Part shown: piece after piece, positions 1 to 6,828 of the stretch
Numbering within the stretch: the first letter of the stretch is position 1
How the letters are laid out: the number at the start of each line of letters is the position of its first letter
IMG/VR virus record: IMGVR_UViG_3300020471_000869
Coordinates: 1-35,418 of that record
Reading direction: 5' to 3' (one strand)
Source of the DNA: a virus
Length of the DNA stretch: 35,418 bases
Translations under genes and position numbers: made by a program
Notes under the pieces: model-generated
Told to the model about the DNA's origin: nothing
Databases searched by the model: none
What the model saw: only the letters and a program-made list of their open reading frames with translations

Positions 1-240
1 AATGCCATCAACGATGCGTCACAGATAACACTCGGCACAGCATTAGACTTGGCAACGATTATCTACTATGCCAGTGGTGCAGACACGCCCACTTATAGTG
101 GGACTGCTATCAACTACGATGCTAATGTTATCAACCAAGGTGCTCAACTAGGTACGGATTACACCTACGATGCTCCTGCCCAGAATAAGGTTCGAGTAAC
201 GAGTGTCAATGCGGTTAACTTAAAGATTAGAGTTGTGTAA
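1..240 (+). CDS. tail fibre/spike protein, C-terminal fragment (5' truncated)
   Basis: The reading frame is open from the first base (Asn-Ala-Ile-Asn...) and stops with TAA at 238-240, leaving about 79 residues. The fragment is beta-rich and ends with a short hydrophobic strand (NLKIRVV), a type of ending common on tail fibre and tail spike proteins of environmental phages. The start lies outside the window; an in-frame TTG at 49 has no convincing ribosome site, so I read this as the end of a longer gene. By gene order (tail genes before lysis genes) it could be the missing end of the gene that runs off the right edge. The family assignment is inferred from style, not from a catalytic motif. 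Confidence 0.75.
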   Translation, partial: NAINDASQITLGTALDLATIIYYASGADTPTYSGTAINYDANVINQGAQLGTDYTYDAPAQNKVRVTSVNAVNLKIRVV

Positions 241-243
241 TGA

Positions 244-414
244 ATGAATGTTTTTATATTGATACTAATTATAGGAGGTGTATCCGTAATATCTGATTGC
301 GATGGCGGCTTGTGTTTCCAAGAAAAAACAACTTGCGAAAAGTTTGCTCAAAGAATAATCCTTAATTCAGTAAATACAAACATAACAGCCATGTGCAAGA
401 GGATTGAGCCATGA
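244..414 (+). CDS. small Cys-rich secreted or membrane-anchored protein, 56 aa
   Basis: A short gene starts 3 bases after the preceding stop and overlaps the next start as ATGA (411-414). Residues 2-17 are a strongly hydrophobic segment (VFILILIIGG) resembling an uncleaved signal or a single membrane helix. The rest is polar with four cysteines (C19, C24, C31, C51), which would suit disulfides in the periplasm. The ribosome site is weak, so translation is probably coupled to the upstream tail gene. I do not recognise a family. The position at the head of the lysis-type cassette suggests an envelope role, but that is inference. Confidence 0.6.
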   Translation: MNVFILILIIGGVSVISDCDGGLCFQEKTTCEKFAQRIILNSVNTNITAMCKRIEP

Positions 415-899
415 TAGGTGAAGCGTTATTGGCAATAAAGGCGCTAGATTCTGCATATTCCCTAGTTAAAAATTCTATTGACCGAGGCAAGGAAGTATCG
501 GAAATGGCTGGCGAAATAAGTAAATTTATGAACGCCAAAGCCAATGTTGAAAAACAAATGAAAAAAGCTCATGCAGAAGGTAAAAGTGATTTATTAGAAG
601 GTTCTGCATTAGAGGAAGCAATAACATTAGATGCACAAGAACAACGGATGGAACGCATGATGGCCAAAATCGCGGAACATTATCGTGTTAAAGGACAAAC
701 ACACCGATGGGGAAAAATTAAGCAAAATGCGGCTAAAATACAGGCTCAAAGAGATAAAGATGCACAAGCTAGGCTAAAAGCAGCAGGAGAGCAAGATGCA
801 TTAGTAAAAGATATATTTACTGTTTTCGCAGTAGTTATGGCGGGTATGTTTGTAGCTGGTATAGTGTTATATTTAGTTATAAACGCTGGAGCTGAATAA
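411..899 (+). CDS. coiled-coil protein with C-terminal membrane segment, 162 aa
   Basis: Residues 1-130 are helical, highly charged and rich in Lys, Glu, Ala and Gln, with long heptad-like stretches. Residues 134-157 (IFTVFAVVMAGMFVAGIVLYLV) form one clear membrane helix near the C-terminus. It overlaps the upstream gene by 4 bases and the lipase by 1 base (TAATG), so it is in the same operon. A tail-anchored coiled coil beside a lipase, a lipoprotein and a holin candidate could be part of an envelope-disrupting complex, but it lacks the N-terminal anchor of a classical inner-membrane spanin. No family is recognised. Confidence 0.75.
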   Translation: MIGEALLAIKALDSAYSLVKNSIDRGKEVSEMAGEISKFMNAKANVEKQMKKAHAEGKSDLLEGSALEEAITLDAQEQRMERMMAKIAEHYRVKGQTHRWGKIKQNAAKIQAQRDKDAQARLKAAGEQDALVKDIFTVFAVVMAGMFVAGIVLYLVINAGAE

Positions 900-1648
900 T
901 GAAATTAGACCCTGTATTACTTAACATGGCTTGTTCATGGAGTATGAAGGCTTATAAAGAAAATGTAGAAGATGCGATTAAAATAGAAACAAAATGGAGT
1001 AGTACAACAGCTTATATCGCAAAACGTAAGACAATAGATGTAATAGCATTCAGAGGCACTGAACAAAAGCTAGATTGGTTTACAGACGCATTAGTTATAC
1101 CAGTACCCTATGCAGGTAGAATGTGTCATGGTGGTTTTACACTAGCTCACAAATCTATATGGAAAAAAGTCCTAGAACACGTTGATTTGGAAAAACGTAC
1201 ATTAATAACAGGACATTCATTAGGTGGCGCATTAGCGGAATTATCCGCTGCTAAGTTGTGGAAAAAGCATAACAACCTCAACATAATCACTTTCGGCAAA
1301 CCAAATACTTTTTTTAAAGGCTTTAAAAAGCCTATGACTACGCTCGATAATCAAATATCTTGCGTACAGGGGTCTGACCTTGTAGCAAGAATACCACGTC
1401 TATGTTATGGACCTAGTAAATCGCAAACAATGTTATACTTTGCAAATACAGGTATAGATTTTGTTAATCCTGATAAACTGACCAGAGATGAGGACAGACG
1501 TATAAAAGATGCGTTATCCGACCATTTTATGGAAGGTTATAAACAAAGATTGATGAAGTTTTTAGAGGAACAAGATAAAAAACCAAACAAAAAATTAGGT
1601 GAAGAATTGCTAGAAACCAAATTTAGAAAGAGGAAACGAAATGCTTAG
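899..1648 (+). CDS. class 3 lipase-like alpha/beta hydrolase, 249 aa
   Basis: The sequence shows the hallmarks of the fungal-lipase-like (Lipase_3) family. FRGT at residues 51-54 is the oxyanion-hole region, and the nucleophile elbow GHSLGG at 105-110 contains Ser107. Asp160 in QGSDLVARIP and His209 in LSDHF sit where the acid and histidine of the triad are expected. The likely reaction is hydrolysis of a lipid or other ester bond. There is no obvious signal peptide. The C-terminal 30 residues are Lys/Arg-rich. It lies between a membrane coiled-coil gene and a lipoprotein gene, upstream of holin and lysozyme, which suggests action on host membrane lipid during lysis; that role is inferred. 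Confidence 0.85.
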   Translation: MKLDPVLLNMACSWSMKAYKENVEDAIKIETKWSSTTAYIAKRKTIDVIAFRGTEQKLDWFTDALVIPVPYAGRMCHGGFTLAHKSIWKKVLEHVDLEKRTLITGHSLGGALAELSAAKLWKKHNNLNIITFGKPNTFFKGFKKPMTTLDNQISCVQGSDLVARIPRLCYGPSKSQTMLYFANTGIDFVNPDKLTRDEDRRIKDALSDHFMEGYKQRLMKFLEEQDKKPNKKLGEELLETKFRKRKRNA

Positions 1649-1850
1649 AGTTGCTGCGTTGTGTTTACTAATGGCTGGCTGCACAGTCTCTGAAGAGATG
1701 ATAGCGAATAAACAGCTATATTGCAGTCAAATATACAAATCAGTACGCGCAGTTGGTAGAGCGGCCACACAGGTAACCACAGGAATAGCTATACCTGACG
1801 TATGCAACACGATAGATGAGATTGTTGAGGAAGATGCTGAAAAAAAGTAA
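1641..1850 (+). CDS. small lipoprotein, 69 aa (possible outer-membrane lysis lipoprotein)
   Basis: The N-terminus has a short signal sequence ending in a lipobox-like LLMAGC, predicting lipidation at Cys14. The mature part is about 56 residues with two more cysteines (in QLYCSQ and PDVCNT). It overlaps the lipase gene by 8 bases, so the two are translationally linked. A lipoprotein next to holin and lysozyme suggests an o-spanin-like or accessory lysis role in a Gram-negative host, but it is not proline-rich like Rz1 and its partner is not obvious. Confidence 0.7.
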   Translation: MLRVAALCLLMAGCTVSEEMIANKQLYCSQIYKSVRAVGRAATQVTTGIAIPDVCNTIDEIVEEDAEKK

Positions 1851-1893
1851 TTAACGAAATAGAGGCACTGATTAAAGTGTATTTGTTACTACA

Positions 1894-2370
1894 ATGAAAT
1901 TAGGTGGTCTTCTCAAGAGTCTAGCACCGACAATAGCCTCATCAGCTGGTGGTCCTATGGCTGGCATGGCGGTCAAAATGGTCGCTAAAAAATTAAATAT
2001 GCCAGAGAATACAACAGCTAATGAGATTGAAGATTTAATAGAGCGAGAACCAGAAAAAGCAGTATTAGTAAAACAGGCAGATAAAGATTTTTCAGACCGA
2101 ATAAAAGAAATGGAGATTGATTTAGAATCCTTTAAGACAGAAGTACAAGACCGACAGCACGCCAGAGAAACATTTAAAAACGATTGGACACCTAAAGTTT
2201 TTGGAATATTGGCGTTAATACTATATGGGGCGTATGTAATGACCGTGACACTCATGCCTCATGATGCTAATGACGAGACAATTATTTCATTAGTATTAGG
2301 TCAATTATCAGGAATATTAGGCACAATGGCAGCGTTTTGGTTTTCAGGTTCATCTACAAATAATCGGTAA
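1894..2370 (+). CDS. putative holin, 3TM-type phage/GTA family, 158 aa
   Basis: Residues 1-35 are a mildly hydrophobic Gly/Ala-rich segment. Residues 45-105 are acidic and helical, containing a QDRQHARE motif. DWTPKVFGILALILYGAYVM then begins a membrane helix, followed by a second one (ISLVLGQLSGILGTMAAFWF) near the C-terminus. This arrangement, with the D-W-x-P-K lead-in, matches my memory of the 3TM holin family described in gene transfer agents and phages. It ends 2 bases before the lysozyme gene, which supports a holin role. The alternative is an accessory membrane protein. Confidence 0.65.
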   Translation: MKLGGLLKSLAPTIASSAGGPMAGMAVKMVAKKLNMPENTTANEIEDLIEREPEKAVLVKQADKDFSDRIKEMEIDLESFKTEVQDRQHARETFKNDWTPKVFGILALILYGAYVMTVTLMPHDANDETIISLVLGQLSGILGTMAAFWFSGSSTNNR

Positions 2371-2372
2371 TT

Positions 2373-2792
2373 ATGGATAAATTAATAGAACAATTGAAAC
2401 GACACGAAGGCGTTAAAACACACGTTTATAAGGATATTAATGGCCTCGAGCATATTGGAGCAGGCAGAAATATCTCTGCTAGTGGCATGGGGCTAAGTCA
2501 TGAAGAAATAGATTATTTACTATCTAACGATATTCTGAGGTGCATTAAAGAGTTAAGTGCAGAGTATTCTTGGTTTGGAAACCTAGATGAAATAAGGCAA
2601 GAGGCGATAATAAATATCTTTTTCAATCTTGGGGCTACAAAATATCGTGGATTTAAGAAGGCCAACGCAGCGATGGAGGCAGCAGACTATAAACTCGCAG
2701 CAACTGAGTTTTTAGATAGCAAATGGGCGAGGCAGGTGGGTTCTCGTGCTTTAGAAATTACAGACATTATTCGTACAGGTGAATATGTCTAA
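2373..2792 (+). CDS. T4-type phage lysozyme (endolysin), 139 aa
   Basis: This is a short GH24-type muramidase predicted to cleave peptidoglycan after holin release. Residues 12-33 align with the catalytic region of T4 lysozyme: Glu12 matches Glu11, Asp21 matches Asp20, and HIGAGRN at 27-33 aligns with TIGIGHL. The usual catalytic Thr (T4 Thr26) is therefore His27 here. There is no signal peptide or SAR helix, so export depends on a holin. It starts 2 bases after the holin gene and overlaps the nuclease gene by 8 bases. The fold assignment is firm; the mechanism of the His variant is open. Confidence 0.88.
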   Translation: MDKLIEQLKRHEGVKTHVYKDINGLEHIGAGRNISASGMGLSHEEIDYLLSNDILRCIKELSAEYSWFGNLDEIRQEAIINIFFNLGATKYRGFKKANAAMEAADYKLAATEFLDSKWARQVGSRALEITDIIRTGEYV

Positions 2793-3279
2793 ACCGTACA
2801 TTTTTACGGCTTCTGTAGCAAAAATAATTGATGGAGACACTATCGATGTTACAGACATTAATCTTGGTTTTGGTATCGTTTTTAGGGGTACTGATAACGG
2901 TTATATGCGTATACGCCTTTACGGGATTGATACTGAAGAATCTCGCACTAGAGATGTGGAGGAAAAGAAATTCGGTTTATCCGCAAAAGAATTCAACAAA
3001 TCGTTTTGTCCGGTAGGTAGTGAGGTAATTTTACAAACGCACGAAAAAGGTAAATACGGTAGATGGTTAGCAGATATAAAAGTAGGTAATAAATGGCTGT
3101 GTAAAGAGCTAATAAAAAACAATTATGCAGTTGAATATTATGGACAATCGAAAAAAGACATAAAAAAAGCACATTTAGAAAATAGAAAAAAAGCTATAAT
3201 TTTAAATGAAACTCCTAATTGCTATCTCATAAAATCTTCCACTAAAACACAAAAGGCGCGTATTAGACCGTGTCGCTAG
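2785..3279 (+). CDS. staphylococcal nuclease-like (thermonuclease) protein, 164 aa
   Basis: An SNase domain spans residues 8 to about 130. The calcium and catalytic residues can be followed: IIDGDT (Asp16, Asp18), IRLYGIDTEE (Arg44, Asp49, Glu52) and GKYGRWLADI (Arg93). The full set implies active phosphodiester hydrolysis. I chose ATG 2785 because the AGGTG before it is well spaced; a GTG at 2779 is less likely. The last 40 residues are Lys-rich and not typical of the domain. The stop codon overlaps the stop of the opposing NinG-like gene within CTAG at 3276-3279. It may degrade host DNA at lysis or act in DNA metabolism. Confidence 0.88.
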   Translation: MSKPYIFTASVAKIIDGDTIDVTDINLGFGIVFRGTDNGYMRIRLYGIDTEESRTRDVEEKKFGLSAKEFNKSFCPVGSEVILQTHEKGKYGRWLADIKVGNKWLCKELIKNNYAVEYYGQSKKDIKKAHLENRKKAIILNETPNCYLIKSSTKTQKARIRPCR

Positions 3280-3725
3280 GCAATACGTTTTTGCTCCTTT
3301 TTAATTTTTGCATTTAAATCCGCTATCATTTCCAAATAATCAGCCTTATACATTTTAATCGGTTTTTTCTGGTGGGCTAACATTCTTTCAACTTTTTCGT
3401 GACCGTATTTATTTTGCATAAATATAGTGTATTTCTGTGACGCTGTGCCATGTTTCATGCCAAAATTATTACAGCCATGGCATTGAGCATGAATATTGCA
3501 ACCGTAGTTATCACAAGATTCATAGCGTAGAGCATGATAACTACTAGCACCTTTTGGGATAAAGTGGCCACCAGCGATTAATTTATAATGCTTAATTGTT
3601 CCACATGAAACACATACGCAATAACCGTTATCGTCAGCTGCTTTTAGTCTCGCTAGTAATTGCGCTAGTTTTAATGCTTTTGGTCGTAGTTTCTTGGCAT
3701 CCATATCTGTCTGGGAAAGGTACAT
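3276..3725 (-). CDS. ninG: NinG/Rap-like recombination endonuclease, 149 aa
   Basis: The sequence carries the Cys/His pattern of lambda NinG (Rap): CVSCGT, AGGHFIPKGASSYHALRYE, then HAQCHGCNNFG. It resembles an HNH-type, zinc-stabilised structure-specific nuclease that cuts recombination intermediates such as Holliday junctions and D-loops. The C-terminal third is Lys-rich and helical. I take the ATG at 3725, which has an AGG about 6 bases upstream; this makes it overlap the upstream gene by 92 bases. A later ATG at 3704 is possible. Its place at the end of a leftward operon with Exo, annealing protein and SSB fits a recombination role. Confidence 0.85.
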   Translation of the reverse strand: MYLSQTDMDAKKLRPKALKLAQLLARLKAADDNGYCVCVSCGTIKHYKLIAGGHFIPKGASSYHALRYESCDNYGCNIHAQCHGCNNFGMKHGTASQKYTIFMQNKYGHEKVERMLAHQKKPIKMYKADYLEMIADLNAKIKKEQKRIA

Positions 3726-4005
3726 CAATACCTGTGTTTTGCATACACCATAGGTTTAATATTTTATGAATTTCACTAATTTCTACAGTAGTAGCATCAG
3801 CAGTCGATTTTTTGCCAGTTTTTACCTCGAGTATAGGTTTAAATAGACCCTCTTTAATACTATGTGCAGTCCAATTTAAATCTACTTTGCTGAATATTTC
3901 ATGCTTTTGTGTGTAGCCAGCATCATTAAAGGCCTCCGCTAGCAATTCAAAATATTTATGAATAGCTGAATTTTGTGTAGTGGTTCTAGTTTTGTAATTC
4001 TTCAT
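3634..4005 (-). CDS. phage protein of unknown function, possibly Orf/NinB-like, 123 aa
   Basis: The N-terminal part reads TRTTTQNSAIHKYFELLAEAFNDAG, followed by a W-x-x-x-S-x-K region and a motif ending in VPFPDRYG. I recall similar small proteins beside recombination genes in other phages. The T-x-x-Q-N start and location just upstream of NinG suggest a recombination mediator of the Orf/NinB sort, but I cannot support this beyond position and a weak motif. The gene overlaps the regulator upstream by 20 bases and NinG downstream by 92 bases, so its last 30 residues may be poorly constrained. Confidence 0.7.
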   Translation of the reverse strand: MKNYKTRTTTQNSAIHKYFELLAEAFNDAGYTQKHEIFSKVDLNWTAHSIKEGLFKPILEVKTGKKSTADATTVEISEIHKILNLWCMQNTGIDVPFPDRYGCQETTTKSIKTSAITSETKSS

Positions 4006-4255
4006 CTATTTCTGCCACTAGGTCTTTTTTAAATGTCACAGGGTCTTTTTCACCTAATTTAATAAATTCCGGCATAGATAGGTTAAAAATATTGGTTAAT
4101 TTAATGGCGTGAGATACAGAGATATCCTCTGATTTACGGTAGTATCTAAATAATTGTTTAGACACGCCTAGTTGTTTTGCAACCTCAACAGACTTCATGC
4201 CAGTAATAGTTTGTGCATTTTCTATAGAATGACCTATATTTATGTTGCTATTCAT
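3986..4255 (-). CDS. Cro/CI-type helix-turn-helix regulator, 89 aa
   Basis: Residues 19-60 form a recognisable helix-turn-helix (SVEVAKQLGVSKQLFRYYRK followed by a stabilising helix), so it should bind an operator. There is no cleavage or oligomerisation domain as in CI. I choose ATG 4255 because GGAGG lies 6 bases upstream; an ATG at 4267 would put that site inside the gene. A 13-codon ORF ends one base before this start, suggesting coupled translation. It could repress the early promoters, whose shared GTAAA-N7-TTTAC repeats are candidate operators; that link is inference. Confidence 0.8.
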   Translation of the reverse strand: MNSNINIGHSIENAQTITGMKSVEVAKQLGVSKQLFRYYRKSEDISVSHAIKLTNIFNLSMPEFIKLGEKDPVTFKKDLVAEIDEELQN

Positions 4256-4256
4256 T

Positions 4257-4298
4257 TCATCCTCCATTATATTGATTATGCTTGTTAATACAGGTCAT
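4257..4298 (-). CDS. 13-codon leader ORF before the HTH regulator
   Basis: Reading leftward, ATG at 4298 is preceded by the strongest Shine-Dalgarno sequence in this region (AAGGAGG, 7 bases before the ATG). It opens a short frame encoding MTCINKHNQYNGG and stopping with TGA at 4259-4257, one base before the regulator's ATG. The regulator's own GGAGG lies inside the last codons. Ribosomes on the leader would cover or free that site, so this may be a coupling or attenuation leader. It could also be chance. Confidence 0.4.
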   Translation of the reverse strand: MTCINKHNQYNGG

Positions 4299-4316
4299 TT
4301 TGATTCCTCCTTTTAG

Positions 4317-4341
4317 AGCCTCTGCTTGCAGGGGCTTTTTT
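4317..4341 (+). terminator. rho-independent terminator, rightward
   Basis: An 8-base-pair stem AGCCTCTG / CAGGGGCT with loop CTTG (one T-G pair) is followed by TTTTTT, a textbook intrinsic terminator on the + strand. All annotated genes here run leftward, so it would stop rightward transcripts that read through the convergent 3276-3279 junction from the lysis genes, protecting the SSB/Exo genes from antisense transcription. Read leftward, the stem is followed by CTAAAA and should not terminate. Confidence 0.7.
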
Positions 4342-4346
4342 AATGG

Positions 4347-4374
4347 TGGCGGTTTTCGACCACACTAACCGCCA
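4347..4374. promoter_or_regulatory. inverted repeat TGGCGGTT / AACCGCCA
   Basis: A perfect 8-base inverted repeat with a 12-base spacer lies in the gap between SSB and the regulator leader. A competing smaller pairing (GTGG/CCAC) is possible. In the leftward transcript it would fold between two other hairpins. It may be an operator or an mRNA structure; nothing in the sequence decides. Confidence 0.45.
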
Positions 4375-4384
4375 AAGTGCTAGG

Positions 4385-4405
4385 AAAGGTCTATGATTGG
4401 CCTTT
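4385..4405. promoter_or_regulatory. hairpin just after the SSB gene (AAAGGTC / GGCCTTT)
   Basis: A 7-base-pair stem with one T-G pair and a 7-base loop sits 3 bases beyond the SSB stop codon. It lacks a following T-run, so it is a weak terminator at best. It may protect the 3' end of the SSB message or, together with the next two hairpins, structure the leader of the regulator. Confidence 0.35.
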
Positions 4406-4408
4406 GGT

Positions 4409-4831
4409 CTAAAACGGTATGTCATCATCAAATGAATCAAATTTAGCTATATCGTTGTTGCTTGCTTCTTTGACTTCATTATTGCTATTGGTATTTTTGC
4501 TGTCTAGCATTTGCATATCATTTACTACTATTTCAGTAGAATATTTTTTTACTCCATCTTGCTCATAGCTGCGAGTTTGTAAACGACCTTCTACATATAG
4601 CTTAGAACCTTTATTAACGTACTTGGCTGCAATATCTGCTATTTTGTTAAAAAATACACATCTATGCCATTCTGTCTTTTCTTTTTTGTCTCCTGTGTTT
4701 TTGTCTTTCCATTCATCGCTTGTTGCTATAGATAAATTCACTACTTGATTGCCATTAGGCATTGTCCTTATGTCTGGGTCACTACCTACATTACCTACTA
4801 TTATTACTTTATTAACTCCTCTGCTAGCCAT
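4409..4831 (-). CDS. ssb: single-stranded DNA-binding protein, 140 aa
   Basis: An OB-fold SSB occupies residues 1-112 with the usual start ([21 protein letters not shown]) and the W-x-x-x-F-F core region. A Ser/Asn/Asp-rich linker follows, ending in the acidic tip DDDIPF, the classic tail that recruits partner proteins. It coats ssDNA during phage replication and annealing. It starts 2 bases after the end of the exonuclease gene and belongs to the leftward recombination operon. Confidence 0.95.
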   Translation of the reverse strand: MASRGVNKVIIVGNVGSDPDIRTMPNGNQVVNLSIATSDEWKDKNTGDKKEKTEWHRCVFFNKIADIAAKYVNKGSKLYVEGRLQTRSYEQDGVKKYSTEIVVNDMQMLDSKNTNSNNEVKEASNNDIAKFDSFDDDIPF

Positions 4832-4833
4832 GT

Positions 4834-5583
4834 TTATTCCCCTTTTTGCTTATATATTAGTTGTTTACGTTCAATTATCTTTTCTTTATCGGAATTACTG
4901 TACTGGTCAAATAAGTTATATATACCGAGTAACGTGTCTATACATACTTGCTCTAACTCATTAAATAATTCTTGTATGCTCGTTTCTTCCTCGTACGCTC
5001 GTAGGCAAAATGATTTTTCATAATCTTTATGATGACTGAAAAAATCCCAATATTCACAACCGCATACGTACATATTACCTACAACTTGTAGCAAATAGTT
5101 TGACGGTATTTTTTTGTCCTCTAAATAGCCTAAATGCGTGTAAGGTCTAGGGCTTTTTATTTCTACACCTCCCACCAGTTTGTTATTTTTAAAGACTAAA
5201 CCGTCAGGACTGCAGCCAATTTTATTGAACGGTGCTATATGTGCTAGCTGTTCAAATTCTTTGGTTACAAATCCCACCTCTTTAACTACACCTTTTTTAT
5301 GGTCTAAATCAGGGTGATAAATAGTAGTCATATCTAGCCCTTCTGCGTAACGTGTGCGCCCTTCTGCTTCTCGTAACTTGCCTTCCTCCATATCTTCATT
5401 GGTATAACTTTCAAAGTGTTCGTAGCGAATAAGCTCGTCAGCCAGTTTTTTAATGGTTGATTTAACCTGTGCGCTTCTTTTGCCTTGAGTCGTTAATAAT
5501 GTGTTAAAAGTACCTGCACTTGGTACACCTAGTTTTATTTCAAACCATTCTTCTGTCCCTTGGACAATTTGCTCATATATCAT
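4834..5583 (-). CDS. YqaJ-type 5'-3' exonuclease, lambda Exo-like, 249 aa
   Basis: A YqaJ/lambda Exo PD-(D/E)XK nuclease. The N-terminus [17 protein letters not shown] is the family start. The catalytic core is SPDG (Asp127), VEIKSP (Glu141, Lys143) and Gln166 in NYLLQVVGN, with a conserved G-x-x-x-E helix near residues 75-81. It would resect double-strand ends to give 3' overhangs for the annealing protein encoded immediately upstream (4-base overlap at 5580-5583). The C-terminal 30 residues are a charged helix. All key residues are present. Confidence 0.92.
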   Translation of the reverse strand: MIYEQIVQGTEEWFEIKLGVPSAGTFNTLLTTQGKRSAQVKSTIKKLADELIRYEHFESYTNEDMEEGKLREAEGRTRYAEGLDMTTIYHPDLDHKKGVVKEVGFVTKEFEQLAHIAPFNKIGCSPDGLVFKNNKLVGGVEIKSPRPYTHLGYLEDKKIPSNYLLQVVGNMYVCGCEYWDFFSHHKDYEKSFCLRAYEEETSIQELFNELEQVCIDTLLGIYNLFDQYSNSDKEKIIERKQLIYKQKGE

Positions 5584-6107
5584 CGCAAATACTCCAAAGG
5601 CATTTTTGTACCCTGATTTTGTGCCTGTAGCCCAATAATAAAACCATCATCATTTGTATTTGCTACCCATTGCCAAGATTGTGGGTATATGCGTTCTTGT
5701 GTTTTTACAATTATTTTAGGAAGCCTATATAACTCCCTGCCAATACCCCAATTAGTACAGGCTCGTTTAAATGAATCACTAGCAGCACCCTTTTCAGAAT
5801 GTTGTGTGGATTCTTCACCTACATCTTCTTTCCATACCCACTCATTACCAATTTTTATGCCTACTTTGCAAAAATTAGTACCTTCAATTTTAGTATGGCA
5901 TCTTTGCCAATTTTCTGGCCCTACTACACTGTCTAATCGAGTCATGTCAATACGTGCAGTTTTGTACGCTAAAATAAATTGTCCCATTTGGTTTTTATGG
6001 CCTACCCTGAATTCTATGTCATTAATATCTAAGGGTTTGCACAACTCAGACAGGTCTAATATTTTCCTACGTGTTAATTCACTTACTTCTTTTTTGATGT
6101 CATTCAT
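5580..6107 (-). CDS. Rad52/Rad22-type single-strand annealing protein, 175 aa
   Basis: The motif EKGAASDSFKRACTNWGIGRELY, plus W-K-E-D-V-G-E-E before it, is characteristic of the Rad52/Rad22 family of phage annealing proteins. It should pair complementary strands exposed by the adjacent exonuclease. ATG 6107 is preceded by GGAGAAATT, a good ribosome site, and is preferred over an upstream in-frame start at 6143. It overlaps the upstream gene by 8 bases and the exonuclease by 4, as expected for a Red-like pair. Confidence 0.9.
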   Translation of the reverse strand: MNDIKKEVSELTRRKILDLSELCKPLDINDIEFRVGHKNQMGQFILAYKTARIDMTRLDSVVGPENWQRCHTKIEGTNFCKVGIKIGNEWVWKEDVGEESTQHSEKGAASDSFKRACTNWGIGRELYRLPKIIVKTQERIYPQSWQWVANTNDDGFIIGLQAQNQGTKMPLEYLR

Positions 6108-6444
6108 AATTTCTCCTAAATAGCTCGTTATTAAAGTTTTCATCTATTTTTTGCCAAATTTCTTCTTTGTGTATATCCCATAAAATAGGATGTACAGCGG
6201 CACATATTGCGTCAGCTTTTTTACAACCTTTGTAGGTATAGCCGTATTTAGCTATACATTTATTGTATAAAGTGACCAATTCAGTTTGTGCAGCTACTTC
6301 TAATTTCAGCTGCATACCTCTAATGGTGTCTAATTTTTCACTTACTGTGCGCCCAATATCCTCAATATTGATGCTTTCTTTGTGTTCATTAATCTTTGTG
6401 GCTAAAGCCTCATTTTTTAATTTTAGAAATTCGTAATTAGTCAT
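6100..6444 (-). CDS. hypothetical protein in the recombination operon, 114 aa
   Basis: A predicted alpha-helical, Lys/Glu-rich protein with a hydrophobic middle (ADAICAAVHPILWDI) and no motif I recognise. It overlaps the gene upstream by 8 bases and the annealing protein by 8 bases, so it is a genuine operon member. A possible role is accessory to recombination or replication, from position only. Confidence 0.7.
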   Translation of the reverse strand: MTNYEFLKLKNEALATKINEHKESINIEDIGRTVSEKLDTIRGMQLKLEVAAQTELVTLYNKCIAKYGYTYKGCKKADAICAAVHPILWDIHKEEIWQKIDENFNNELFRRNYE

Positions 6445-6769
6445 TATTTTTCTCGATAACTATTCGTAATCTTTCAAATACACGTTTTTCGTAATATTCC
6501 CAATCGTCTTCCGTATCTAGCATTTCTTGTCGTGCTTCTAAAAATTTAGTAGGGTTTTTTTGAAATACTTCTACAAATTTATCCGCTAATCTAATTATTT
6601 CTTTGCGATGACTAGCATAGACACCAGCTTTAATTTTTGGGTCTTGCATTAATTCATCAACGCCTTTTTTAACGCCTGCCATGGCTTCCGCTATACTTAC
6701 TTTGTCGGCATCTTTTAGGTCCATCTCTACCTTTGGTTTGTTCGGCATATCTATAATTAATCTTGGCAT
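6437..6769 (-). CDS. hypothetical protein, first gene of the leftward early operon, 110 aa
   Basis: An acidic and basic helical protein starting MPRLIIDMPNKPKVEMDLKD, with no recognised domain. AGGAAAAAATT before the ATG is a plausible ribosome site. It begins 31 bases from the leftward -10 element (6805-6800), so it is the first gene made from the divergent promoter. Being first in the operon suggests early, abundant expression; the function is unknown. Confidence 0.75.
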   Translation of the reverse strand: MPRLIIDMPNKPKVEMDLKDADKVSIAEAMAGVKKGVDELMQDPKIKAGVYASHRKEIIRLADKFVEVFQKNPTKFLEARQEMLDTEDDWEYYEKRVFERLRIVIEKNND

Positions 6770-6799
6770 AATTTTTTCCTATTTATGTGGTAAAACTGC

Positions 6800-6828
6800 A
6801 CTTTACTTTATTATGGGGAAAAAGTAAA
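6800..6828 (-). promoter_or_regulatory. leftward early promoter (TTTACT-N17-TAAAGT)
   Basis: On the minus strand, TTTACT (6828-6823), a 17-base spacer and TAAAGT (6805-6800) resemble a sigma-70-type promoter. The first leftward gene starts 31 bases downstream of the -10. It overlaps the rightward promoter almost completely. Confidence 0.5.

Noticed and set aside
1872-2255. Minus-strand 127-residue frame opposite the holin candidate
   Set aside because: No ribosome site and the opposite strand has a well-packed operon.
3986-4255. Calling the HTH protein a CI-type lysogeny repressor
   Set aside because: At 89 residues it lacks a peptidase/dimer domain and no integrase is present; Cro-like or general regulator is safer.
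4745-5023. Rightward frames opposite SSB and exonuclease
   Set aside because: Antisense to two genes with complete catalytic or binding motifs.
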